Under the pieces are notes generated by a model, which worked only from the letters and a program-made list of their open reading frames with translations, was not told the origin of the DNA and did no database searches. A stretch of DNA of 64,000 nucleotides from Isoetes taiwanensis. Taxonomy: Eukaryota; Streptophyta; Lycopodiopsida; Isoetales; Isoetaceae. Positions 54,072-64,000 of this stretch are shown one piece after another. Within the stretch, counting starts at the first letter, position 1. Each line of letters opens with the position of its first letter. The position numbers and the translations under genes are program-made. The stretch spans positions 3,343,996-3,407,995 of the forward strand of contig JAJEKV010000022.1 of assembly GCA_021234155.1 (NCBI GenBank), given 5' to 3'.

Positions 54072-56655
54072 TTTTTTTTTGAAGAATATAAGAATATATT
54101 AAACCACTAGAATGCCAAGTACAATGATAAGTGTGGTGCTAAGAAATGAAGCGCCCATCATGATCCACAATCTGTAGGAATATCGACCAAATTTCCCGCT
54201 TAACTGTGCCAGACAAGCTTGAGACTTGGTAAGCATGCCACAACTTATGCCTCAAGATCGGAACCAACCGAAAAGGGCTAAGCACTGCATTCTGAAAGAC
54301 CTTCGCTCTCCGTCTTTTCCAAATCAGCCACAAAAGCCAAGCTCTGCATAAATGAAATGCCTGCCGCTTGGCCACTGCTCACCTGCTAGGAAGGACTCCC
54401 AAGAGAATCTTCTGACTGCATAGTGAAGTCCCAAAGAGGGCTCTCACCCAGAACCAAGCTGCCCCTACCTCTGTGCATAGGACAAAGCAGTGCTCAATGG
54501 TCTCAGGTCGCCTCCCACATAAAGGGCATGTTTCCGCTACCTGAGGCTTGAACCTGTGGACTCGGACATTCACCCTGAGGCTACGGTGCAAGATCTGCCA
54601 CAAAAGGGTACGGATTTTAGGAGGAGGCAATGTATTCCACGCCCACTTCCACATGACGGGCCACTTACTCCCTGGAAGCTTAAGCGACCACTTATCCGAA
54701 GGCGGCAACGTGTCTTGAAGCGCTAGGAGCCCATAAGCCGATGCTACAAACTGAGATGCATCAAGTCCACTATGCGACTTCCAAACGCGATAGACTTGAG
54801 AAGACAACTGCAATGGAATAGCACTGGCAATTCTGGCCCAAGTCCGTATGTCCCACCGCCGAAGGCCAAATCTCTCCCTAAAAAACTCCCACGGCGCCAG
54901 ATGACCCTCCCAATACCAGTCACGGATGGATGTTACCCCTGCAGCAATCCATCGGCGTTGAGTACCTGGGTATAGGGAAGAGGCCAAGGGAGATGCCGAG
55001 TTCAAGGGTACCCAGAGAAACGGCGATGAGGCTACCATACACCTGCTAGGGTCTAATGAAAAGAGAACCTTGACCACCTTCCAGGCCTTCAGGAGACCCT
55101 TAAGAAAAGGCGAAGCATGAGGGAATGGCCGCAAATCCTCAAACAGAGCCCACGGCAACTGAGCCGGAATAGCTGGCTTCCTAAACACAATAGAGTGACG
55201 AAGCGACTGTGCCAACAGAGCCAAACCTGGGGATTGTTGCTCCCGCAACAACTGCCAGATGAATTTCGACACCAGAACCTTCGTGTGCAACGACACATCA
55301 AGCATACCCAAGCCCCCTGCCTGTCTGGGACGCACACACTTCCACCATGCGACCTTCACTGTAGCCCCCTCCTCATTCCCTCCCCAAACAAAATTGCGAA
55401 TGGTGTCATCCAACTCAACCACACTTTCTGGCGCAAGTATGCAGGAGGCTGCGTAAACATGGGTACTACAGAGCACTGACTTGGCTACCAGAATCCTACC
55501 AGCCATAGTGAGTTTACTTCCCCTCCACCAATTCAAATGCTGCTTAAGATTCTGTAATGTCTCCGCCCAAATTGCCCTAGCATTAATGTCCAAGCCAAAT
55601 GGCATGCCTAACAGTTTGGCAGCCGTGTGTGGCGGTGTTAGAGCCCAGGGAAACTGACTTAGCCACGCAGGAGGAGGTTCCTCCAGTACCCACATGGCCG
55701 AGCACTTCGACCAGTTAAGCAAGCATCCCGAAGCTAAATAAAAGGCATCCAAAATATTCTTGGTTGCCTGGAGATTGGACTCATCTGCATGAAGAAAGAG
55801 GAATGTATCATCTACAAATTGACTGCAGACCTGTTGCGACCCATCATCCATGCGGAGACCTTGCACCACATTGTCAGCAATTGCCACATGAAAAAGCTGC
55901 GAGAGAGCTTCTGCCACTATAGTGAACAGGAAGGGGGCAAACGGACATCCCTGCCTAATGCCTCGGCCCACAGAGAAGATTGAAGAGGTCTCACCCGACA
56001 CCACACTGTCGCCCTAGCAGACACGTGCAGCTTCATAACCGTTTCCCTGAAACTAGGCCCGCACCCAAAGGCCTGCATCATATCTACCAAGAACTGCCAG
56101 CTGACACTGTCATAAGCCTTGGCAAAGTCCAGCTTAAGAAAAACAAGGGGCTGCCTCATCCTACGAGCCCAATGCACTCCCTCAAAAGCAGCAGCCACAT
56201 TATGAAGAATATCCCGCTGAGGTATAAAACCAGACTGCTCTGCACTAATGGCGTGAACTAGTACTGGCTTAAGCCTCTCAGCCAAAGCCTTAGCAATGAT
56301 TTAATACACTACAGACAACAGAGTAATAGGCCTCCAGTCATTGATGGTTTTAGGATGCTTACACTTGGGGTATAAGTGAAATACAACCTGTATTCAGCAG
56401 AGGATGCATCGAGTTATTCCCCAAAAGATCCACATACACCTGCACCACCGAGTCCCCCACCCATTCCCAGTACTTCTGAAAAAACTCCACTGGTATTCCA
56501 TCCAACCCACGACACTTATTCCGAGCCAACAGGCGGCATGCGTCCCCCAACTCCTGCCCTGTCAATGGCTCCTCTAAGCTCTGCCTTTGAAGGGCTGAGA
56601 TTCGTGGCGATACCTTGGCCAGCAACAGCTCTTGAAAAACACTCTGTGGGATCAG
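54072..56655 (-). mobile_element. LINE E, 3' half (reverse transcriptase), minus strand
   Basis: Reverse-transcriptase half of an L1-type LINE. In order: SLEEPLTGQELGDACRLLAR, NKCRGLDGIPVEFFQKYW (56.6-56.4 kb), AEQSGFIPQRDILHNVAAAF, VFLKLDFAKAYDSVSWQFLV, GRGIRQGCPFAPFLFTIVAE, and the catalytic QFVDDTFLFLHAD. Then come GGLGMLDVSLHTKVLVSKFI and the zinc-binding CPLCGRRPETIEHCFVLC. Frameshifts lie near 56340 and 56000, and one TGA at 54379. On the minus strand it ends with A9 (54072-54080). Its upstream edge, at FQELLLAKVSP (about 56650), is exactly where the plus-strand half stops. Confidence 0.9.
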
Positions 56656-56771
56656 CTATAGAAAATGCATGGATCTACCTTGCACATGGTCTCTAAATTA
56701 AGAGTACAATACTGTGATAAATTGTGTTGTGATAAATTCTGTTCATTATATGATGAGTTTTTTTTAGAAAA

Positions 56772-56905
56772 ATAAATGGTGAATGGCATTAAGCCGGATG
56801 GGTCTTTAGCTTACTTGTTAGTGGCTTATGCATTTACCCTGTTTAGGCTAACTTGCATTTGGTTCCACTGCAGGTAACCGGACTTATTCCTCCATGTGGT
56901 TTATG
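56772..56905 (+). ncRNA. Structured RNA-like element, diverged copy C
   Basis: The order of parts resembles copies A and B. TAAGCCGG (56790-56797) pairs with CCGGACTTA (56878-56886), one bulge. ATGCATTTA (56828-56836) pairs with TAACTTGCAT (56849-56858). The block CACTGCAGGTAA corresponds to GGCTGCAGGTAC. The outer stem is weak. It lies between the two LINE E halves. Confidence 0.4.
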
Positions 56906-57072
56906 GTTAAGGATTGAGCAAAGCTGTTTTTTGAAGAGTATTAGGACTGGGCAGAGGAACTCAAGAGATCATGAGGCGCTCAGATGGGCGCCGTGGTGAG
57001 GGCGGCAGTGGTGGCTTGGTGAATCCTTCATAACTTCTGCATCCGGACTCCATTTTCAGCGATTTTTGGTTC

Positions 57073-58711
57073 TTGGAAAGCTCTTTAGTGTTCCTTCTTT
57101 TTGCACATATTTTTCTTTGGCTCTTGCTGTGTTTGGCGGCCGGTTTTGATACCCCTGTTGCGGCCTCCTGCTGTAAACCCCTGAATATGGTGATGGCGGG
57201 GAATTCTGCACCGATTTTGGGCCTGGAGAAGGCTGGGCCAGGGATTCGTGTCAGAGATGCTGCGAGAGGAAAGAAAGGAGGCAAGGACATATCCAAAAGC
57301 TGCATCAGCTTGGCGCTGGATCTCCAAGAGCCAATTCTTAGCCAGGATGTATCCAGTAGGCATCCGGTGGATTCCCAGGAGCTGGCTTCTGGAAATTCGG
57401 AGAGAATGGAGAATAGAGAGGTGGTGCCCAGCTCAATGCCACCTTTGGAGTCTGTAACTTTGCCATCTTTGGTTGGTGAGAATGGTGGTTTGCTGCCAGA
57501 AGACCCCTTTCGGGTATGTTCCCCCAGAGGTGATGCCTCAGCCACCACGAGCCCCAGCTTCTCATGCATGGAAAGGTAATGATACTGTTGCCCGTCTTTC
57601 TAGGCCTAGGTTTTCTGATTGGATTAGGCAACCGTTGCAAGCAGAAAGTGCAGAGAAAAGTTCTAGGGTGACAGAGGCACTGTTTATCTTAGAGCAGAAT
57701 AACAAGAAGGATTTGCAGCAAGTTTTTAAATCACTATCTCCTGTTGTAGAAATTAATCACCAGAAGCATGTGCAGTATACAGAGAATTTGGTTGCATCTG
57801 CGGTGTTAGGCCATTTCATTGGGGCCTTTTTGGATATGCAGAGGCTTGGCTACTGGCTACGGGCTCAGTTTAAGAGGCTGGGGTTGCCTCCATATATGAC
57901 CCTGAAGTCTCTGGGTAGTAATTTTTTTCTTATTATGGTTGATTCTGAGGCCACGGTGGAGCAGTTGGTCTCGCATGGAGTGGCACGTATGGGAGGGGCC
58001 TATGTTTTGTTCCAGCATTATGCTCTAGGTTTCTCTTCTGCTAGGCCTGCTGCAGTTAGAGTGCCATGCTGGCTTCAAATCCGGGATCTGCCTCCAGAGA
58101 TGATGGTGCCTGAGTTTCTAGTGGCCATGGCCAAAGGCCTGGGAACTCACATAGTGCACTCGATTGTGAATGCACCACAGATATGTGTAGGTATTCGGGC
58201 GGATGAAGTGTTACCTCAGAGTCTTGTGGTTAAGAGTGGTGATTATTATTCTTATTTCCAGCTGGAAGTCTCTGGGTAGTAATTTTTTTCTTATTATGGT
58301 TGATTCTGAGGCCGCGGTGGAGCAGTTGGTCTCGCATGGAGTGGCACGTATGGGAGGGGCCTATGTTTTGTTCCAGCATTATGCTCCAGGTTTCTCTTAC
58401 GCTGGGCTGCTGCGGTTAGAGTGCCATCTTCGGCTTCAAATCAGGGATCCGCCTCCGAGAGATGATGGTGCACGAGTTTCTAGTGGCCATGGCCAAAGGC
58501 CTGGGAACTCACATAGTGCACTCGATTGTGAATGCACCACAGATATGTGTAGGTATTCGGGCGGATGAAGTGTTACCTCAGAGTCTTGTGGTTAAGAGTG
58601 GTGATTATTATTCTTATTTCCAGCTGGACTTGCTCAATGGGGGAGAGCTTTTGGCAATGTTTCCCTCGCTTAAGCAGTTTCACCAGCATAATCTGCATTC
58701 AGCACCCAAGT
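57073..58711 (+). pseudogene. LINE E ORF1 (DUF4283-type), frameshifted, partly duplicated
   Basis: The N-terminal frame 57073-57520 includes MAGNSAPILGLEKAGPGIRV and NGGLLPEDPFR. It then shifts to APASHAWKGNDTVARLSRPR and RVTEALFILEQNNKKDLQQV. The DUF4283-like domain is YWLRAQFKRLGLPPYMTLKS, FFLIMVDSEATVEQLVSHGV, PCWLQIRDLPPEMMVPEFLV. A 361-bp segment of it is duplicated in tandem, which shifts the frame. The end carries LNGGELLAMFPSLKQFHQHN and a stop at 58711. The family binds LINE RNA. At least two frameshifts make it inactive. Confidence 0.85.
57904..58625. repeat. 361-bp tandem duplication in LINE E ORF1
   Basis: GAAGTCTCTGGGTAGTAATT occurs at 57904 and 58265. The 361-bp units are about 96% alike up to TTATTTCCAGCTGGA. 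361 is not a multiple of three, so the duplication breaks the frame. It postdates most of the element's life, as few differences have accumulated. Confidence 0.95.
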
Positions 58712-59101
58712 AGGCAGAGCAAATAGTGAGTGGGCCGTCTTCATCTTCTGCACTTGTTCCCCCTGTGTTGAAGGCAGTGGAGCAGGTGGGCAGTCCAGAG
58801 ACACAACCTGAACCCTCCTCTCGTATGGTGCATCCCGAGGTATGTAGGAGACTTGCACAGATTGAAGAGTTGCAGCAGAAAGAGGAAGGGTGGCAACATG
58901 TTGTTTCTAGGAGGTGAGCTCAAGTGAGAGCTCCTCAAGAGGGTCATTTAGCTCATCTGCAGCCCACTGTGCTGGACCCTCCTCAAGTGGATCGAATGGT
59001 GATTGATCAGGTAGTCCAGAACTTTTCTTCCTGGGCTGATCGTGTAGAGGCATGTGAGGCTTTGCAAGGGGATCCTGACCCCTTGGTGCACAAGGACCCA
59101 C

Positions 59102-60374
59102 ATGGATAAGAAAATTCTATCTTGGAATGTGAGAGGCATCAAATCCTCTCCAAATAAGCGAGCACGTCTCGCCATGGCTGTGAAGAATCTTAATCTAGAT
59201 ATCTTGTGTTTGCAGGAGCATAAATGTGCCTAGGGCAATATTAACAACCTAATGAATATCTTGGGTAATATCGGTATGTAGTCAGAAATGCTACAGCAAG
59301 GCGAGGGCGGGGGAGGTACTTTGATTTGTTGGAAAATGGGTGTGCATGTAACCTTTTCAGCCACTCTGATAGCTTGAGGGGCGATTGGGGCGATGATTAA
59401 ATGGAAGGAGGGCCAGTCTGAGTGGGGCTTAGTAAATGTGTATGCTCCAATTGGGGCCACTCAGAGAGGTTGTTTATGGGCACAACTGCGAAATAAGCTC
59501 CAGTCCTTCGATATGGGTTCTACATGGTTTGTGCTGGGTGACTTCCATGGTGGAGCTCCCAGAGGACAGGCATGGTATTGGTTCAGATATTGTACAGGGT
59601 TTTGAGCATGACCAATGGCTTAGGCTTGTGCAGGAGTGGGGTTTGACAAAGCTTCCCGGGGATCGGAGTTTTACTTGGTGCAATAATTGGCTGGGGCATG
59701 GTAGAGCATACTCTAGGCTGGATAGAGTTTATGGCACTCCAACAGTCTTGGATTATGCTCCAGCCTTCACTAGGATGAATGTTCTGGCCATCTCTGTCTC
59801 TGATCACACTCCCCAGATCATTCAGCGGCTTCATGACCACCCACCGCATGCCTCTCGTGGGGCGAGTTTTAGGCTTAACACAACCTTTCTTCAGGATCCA
59901 GAGTTCACAGCCGGCTGTAAGCTCATTTGGCAGCAGATATTCAATCAAGACAGTGGAATGAGTGCAATGGTTACAGCATTGGCTAGGGTAAAACAGTTTG
60001 CGAAAGAATGGGGGCGGCAAAAGGCTTTGGCTCAGCGTCGCAGGTTGGATGCCTTATATGCGGAACTGGAGTCTCTTAGAGGGCGGGTCTCTGATGGCTT
60101 GCGTGAGCAGCAGGTGCTTCGTCAGATCGAGGTTGAGGAGGAGGCCAAGGTGTCGCAGGCCAGGGTCAAAGCGGGTTTGACGTGGCTGAAGCAGTCTGAC
60201 ACTTGCTCTAAAGTCTTTTTCCGAGCAGCCCGCCAGAAGAAGTATGCAGCAGCCATGGCGGACATAGTTACACTCCAGGGAGTGTTGTTGCAGCAACCAG
60301 ATGCTATCAAGGCCTTTGTAGCAGAGCACTATGAAACATTTTTCAAGGAGAGCCCGCTTCTTTCCCAAACATAA
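59102..60374 (+). pseudogene. LINE E ORF2: endonuclease half, reverse transcriptase absent
   Basis: Starts MDKKILSWNVRGIKSSPNKR and LDILCLQEHKCA, then TAG. It continues in other frames with LVNVYAPIGATQRGCLWAQL and WFVLGDFHGG, and from 59590 in LTKLPGDRSFTWCNNWLGHG, RAYSRLDRVYG and SVSDHTPQIIQRL, the closing SDH motif. The long C-terminal frame to 60374 adds the linker LKQSDTCSKVFFRAARQKKY. Together this is the APE-type endonuclease with its linker, cut off before the finger and palm. At least one stop and two shifts are present. Confidence 0.88.
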
Positions 60375-60395
60375 GCAAATGGCACAGTCTTACTA

Positions 60396-61250
60396 CAAAA
60401 ATAGAGGCGCAATACTTGAAAGCAAAACATGGAAGTACAAGTGAGAGAAATCTAGCAACTTGATTACAACATTAACCAAATAGAGTAAAGAGAAACCAAA
60501 GCAAGAATTGGGCAAGATCCAATACTGCAACAAGGTTACAGAACATGAACAACGTTTGGTCCTTAGAATTCGCTTGTTTAAATTCATAAACATAAAGGCA
60601 AGCTTCTGGCCATAGCACAGCAGTTTAGGAAAGGGAATACCGTTATTATTTTGAGTAATGGAATAGAATAGAATAGAATAGAGGGAAAGGGCATGTTAAT
60701 TCACTCTAGGAGATTTAGAGCAGAGCTTAAAGAACCTATGATCTAAACAAACTAGTTTGCAATAATCTACGGCATGTATAAGCATGAGGAAATCAAGGAA
60801 ATTATTAAGAATGTGCTATAAAGCTGACAAAAATAGAGGAGCAATACATGAAAGCAATACATGGCAGTATAAGTGAGAGAAATCTAGCAACTTGATTACA
60901 ACATTAACCAAATAGAGTCAAGAGAAACCAAAACAAGAATTGGGCAAGATCCAATACTGCAACAGGGTCACAGATCTTTACAACAAAAACAATGTTTGGT
61001 CCAAAGAATTCGCTTGTTTAAATTCATAAACATATAGGCAATCTTCTGGCCATAGCACAGCAGTTTAGGAAAGGGAATATCGTTATTATTTTGGGTAAAG
61101 GGAAAGTGCATGTTAATTCGCTCTAGGAGATTTAGAGCAGAGCATAAAGAACCTATGATCTTAACAAACTAGCTTACAATAATCTATGGCATGTATAAGC
61201 ATGAGAAAATCAGGGAAATTATTAAGAATGGGCTATAAAGCTGACTAAAA
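60396..61250. repeat. 432-bp tandem duplication
   Basis: ATAGAGG(C/A)GCAATAC starts both units (60401 and 60833). Units are about 93-95% alike. Unit 1 alone has a (GAATA)4-5 microsatellite near 60659-60681, so either it expanded after duplication or unit 2 lost it. No coding. Confidence 0.93.
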
Positions 61251-62625
61251 TGCTAGGGATATTATCTAGAGTAGAAAATAGATAGAGCACAAGTTGGCTA
61301 AAGAGGTCTGATCCTCTGGAAGATGATCAGATCTAAGGCATAAGAGAAAGTAAATATTACAGAAAACGAATTAGTTCATCATATTAGAGACAATTATCAT
61401 GAGATTATGCGAGAAATAAATCTAAACAAAACTAGAACCTGGTTCGTCATGATGCCAACTATTAGACCGATTTGAGCTTCACCAGTTGACGCCAATTTGA
61501 TAAACTATGTATTGGACAAAGAGACTGGCTCCTCAAGAGTGCTTTGCTTATCAAAAATTTTTTTTTGCCCAACATGACCATAAACTGAGTCGCCCAATAG
61601 TGCCGCACATCTCTGATAGATCTATTCTCAAAGGAAAGGAAGTAAACTGGTGTATGAATAGGCACTTCATGAATTCTCGGATCATTAGCGATATGGCAAG
61701 CTACCCATACCTTTCTTTGCTGGTTACAGAGCTCGTTTCTTCTTCAAGAGCAGAATAAAGCCCAAGGGCAGTGGAGAAAAATGATCAGAAGCGAAGCATT
61801 TTAAGGGACCATGTAAATGCTACCCCATTGTTTACACCAGCATCTGTCCATCTATTTGCAGTTTGTATAGACCAGCTTGTGCAAGATAGACAGAGTAGAA
61901 AAAAATCCCCTGCCATTGAGGTGATGCTAGGTTAAGGGCAAACCCTAAACGTGGAAAAGGAAATGCATTAAGAAAATTTAGAAGCAAATATTTTTTGGTT
62001 TATTTGAAATGTATTATATATATACAAGATATGAGGTAGAAGTTCGGTGCCCAATGGTTACAAAATTTGGAAAAGAATTCAACTTGATACTCCTGGATAT
62101 GATGTCTATGCAGCAATCCAATATGAGGTCTATGCAGCTGGGACTTCACAACCATGGGTTTGAAGATGTTAACACCTTGTTTCAAGATGGGTTACATTTT
62201 CAACACAATAAACGAAAGCTAGTGAAAGTTAATAGGTACAACCCACCTTCAAATGCTGGGTAAATTATTGCTGCCCAAAACTTGTGTTTGTATCAGACGA
62301 AATCACATGTAGTTTAGAAAGCTTATTAGTGAAGCAAAGTTAATGAAATTGGTAATTTAGGAATATTCGAATGAGGGAATAAGAGGACATGGAATATTTT
62401 AGCTATTTTGGGGAACGGGTAAGTTTCTCAATATCTGCTACTTGGTTAACAAGAAATAGAGGTCCAAGCAAGTTAGAAAGAAAGGACAAGTACGTTGAGA
62501 ATGCCAAGGTAGTTGTTTAGACATGTCCCTCATATTTGTATAGGATATGTGTCCCAAAACATCCATTGCTAGTAAGGACCACCGAGGGCATGCTTTTAAG
62601 AAGAATCAGCAGTATATTAGTCAAT

Positions 62626-62662
<37 letters not shown>

Positions 62663-63195
62663 ATGTCTCTCTTTCTTTCTCTGCAAGCAATCCGGTCCTT
62701 CGTCTGCCATCGCCAAGCTTTTGCGCCTGACGGGCTCATGGCAGTCAGGTCAGAGCTCTGGCTATGGCGGAATGGGCAGCCATCAGTATAGTGCGACTGC
62801 ATCATTGAAAGCTCAAAAGTCAAGTTAAGCTGTGGAAGCCTGTCCGCCAAGTAGTCAGGCACTTCTGTTGTTTTCATCCTTTGTTTGCTTGCCTTTTGAT
62901 TTGGATTGACGCCTTCTAGTAGACTCGTTTCTTCGTAAATAGTTCATCCATTCCGCCTGATCTTCCATCTCCAAGGCCAATTCCAACCTGCCCTGCTCCT
63001 TCAAATCTGCTCTATGCACATGGGTTCGTCGTTAAATTGTCTTGAATTGCTTAAATAAGCTTCAAATCATGGCTTTTATCTGAATTGATTACAATAATCC
63101 ATTCATTCTATCAGTAATGAGCTGTTTTTTTCTCGAATTCTATAATGTATTTTTCAATGCATTTTTCGAAATTGTAAAAATTTTCGTCAAATCCA
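61251..63195. other. No recognised gene; long poly(A)
   Basis: AT-rich sequence with an A33-type run at about 62628-62660. Directly after it, an open stretch SAIAKLLRLTGSWQSGQSSG then YGGMGSHQYSATASLKAQKS is protein-like but not recognised. The poly(A) could be the reverse-transcription tail of an unseen element or simple sequence. Confidence 0.45.
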
Positions 63196-63199
63196 ATGC

Positions 63200-63710
63200 T
63201 CTAATGCTCTGTTGATGAAACTATACTTTTGCAGATTGATGCGAGAAAGGTCTTTGCATGTCGCCCGAGATGGAAAATCAACAGATTCTTAGCCAGTTGA
63301 TCATGGAAGTGCATAGAATCATTTGGGTGCCCAAATATAAGAGATTTGGATCTGAGATTTGAGGTTTGGGAATTTGCAACAGCGGCTGCCGTTGCAAGGA
63401 AGCATTTCACAGAACTGTTGCTGCACAAATCAACAGGTATGAGCTTCTAGTGTCATATGCAAAGCAATGGTCTGTTGCCATAACCAAGTCGGATTTGAGC
63501 TTGCGTCTGTATCTTCTAGGGAGATTTGAAAAATTAGAAGGCCAATTTGAAAGAGGCTCTGGATCGATTCCCATACTGGCATGATTGCTTCAAATTATTC
63601 AAATTAGACCCAGTTTTTGTAGAATTCGAGCATTCAGACAGGTTTCAGGCAAACATTCGCCTTTCATGGTTGCTTCCATGGACTGAGCTATGAGTTTCTG
63701 GCCTTCTCTG
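63200..63710 (+). other. Exon-like segments, unidentified
   Basis: FGCPNIRDLDLRFEVWEFAT then AAAVARKHFTELLLHKSTG (63330-63435), and in a different frame ALDRFPYWHDCFKLFKLDPV then FVEFEHSDRFQANIRLSWLL (63555-63685), read as conserved protein. They are separated by stops, perhaps an intron starting ACAGGTATGAG at 63432. No family was recognised. It may be a partial gene or pseudogene. Confidence 0.3.
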
Positions 63711-63779
63711 CGTCCTCAACATCTCAAACAAGGTTGCATATTAAATGGGAGTGTTGCAACACCCCCATTTGAAGATTCC

Positions 63780-64000
63780 CTTCCAAAATCATATTAATTA
63801 TTTGAAATGGCCCTTCTCGGGGTTTAGGCCAAAAAACCATGGTGATTACAATTTAATATGTGCTATTTTAGCCAAAAAAAAAAAAAAAAAAAACCCCACT
63901 AGGTATGTCAACCACTTGAAATAGCAGCTTTAGGGGTTACGTTCAAAACATCATTGGTGATTACGATTTTATATATGCTATTTCAACAACATTTATTTCT
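63780..64000. repeat. Two ~110-130-bp diverged repeat units
   Basis: TTTGAAATGGCCCTTCTCGG ... GGTGATTACAATTTAATATG recurs as CTTGAAATAGCAGCTTTAGG ... GGTGATTACGATTTTATATA, each ending in TGCTATTT. An A19 run at about 63874-63892 separates them. The array may continue beyond the window. Confidence 0.75.

Larger units (their letters stand above)
57020..60365 (+). mobile_element. LINE E, 5' half, plus strand
   Basis: 5' leader (with the CATAACTTCTGCATCCGGAC motif at 57028), ORF1 (57073-58711) and the endonuclease part of ORF2 (59102-60365). The coding stops at HYETFFKE, just before the reverse-transcriptase domain. The missing domain lies on the other strand at 56655-54072. The break is the same point in both halves, with about 10 bp (TTTTTCAAG..AG) in common. 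This suits twin-priming inversion during insertion, or a later inversion. Confidence 0.85.

Noticed and set aside
54772-55479. Plus-strand frames opposite the LINE E reverse transcriptase
   Set aside because: Antisense shadows of a long, clearly recognisable minus-strand coding region.
62628-62828. Poly(A) followed by an open frame as a gene with a lysine tract
   Set aside because: The lysines are translated poly(A). The remaining short frame has no recognisable family.
1-64000. CRISPR arrays, rRNA genes, intact tRNA genes, organelle DNA insertions
   Set aside because: No regularly spaced short repeats with unique spacers, no rRNA text, no complete cloverleaf and no long plastid or mitochondrial stretches were seen.

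Overview
This is nuclear DNA from a land plant with a repeat-rich genome. It holds a three-exon TIM14/PAM18 gene, a family-GT92 galactan synthase (GALS) locus, and fragments of S-adenosylmethionine synthetase, plastid biotin carboxylase and a TROL/TIC62-type thylakoid protein. Around these lie a Copia element, several lineages of plant LINE, a solo LTR, a SINE and non-autonomous DNA elements. GT-AG introns, an initiator-tRNA-Met primer site and poly(A) tails all fit a plant nuclear genome. The mix suggests a large-genome, non-model lineage such as a fern or gymnosperm. That placement is inference.

Layout. 0.25-2.7 kb: tandem ~996-bp units carrying a broken SAM synthetase fragment. 3.3-6.5 kb (-): 5' half of a LINE. 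7.76-8.48 kb: ~155-bp satellite-like repeats. 9.36-13.48 kb (-): a Copia element with TSDs. 15.18-15.6 kb: two long RNA-like hairpins. 16.19-17.06 kb (+): intact TIM14. 18.6-20.4 kb: unrecognised decayed coding-like locus. 20.87-20.99 kb: tRNA-derived SINE. 21.2-24.04 kb (+): LINE 3' half split by a solo LTR. 24.27-28.45 kb: a 4.2-kb terminal-inverted-repeat element with an 18-bp palindrome near both ends, captured gene pieces and a nested Harbinger-like MITE. 31.77-34.03 kb (-): GALS gene broken by a 659-bp insertion. 36.4-37.5 and 46.0-47.4 kb (+): LINE 3' ends with a TATTC-repeat tail. 39.07-40.27 kb: two foldback units. 44.65, 48.24 and 56.77 kb: a recurring structured RNA-like element whose helices covary. 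45.8 kb: another hairpin array followed by T16. 48.7-51.0 kb: DUF8039-like fragment and a 480-codon transposase-like ORF. 54.07-60.37 kb: one LINE whose two halves lie in opposite orientation. 60.4-61.25 kb: 432-bp tandem duplication.

The only clearly intact host gene is TIM14, a mitochondrial import-motor co-chaperone. GALS looks recently lost. The most novel signals are the covarying RNA element, the palindrome-bearing 4.2-kb transposon, and the paired hairpins upstream of TIM14. All coordinates come from reading by eye. Protein assignments rest on recalled family motifs, with no database search.
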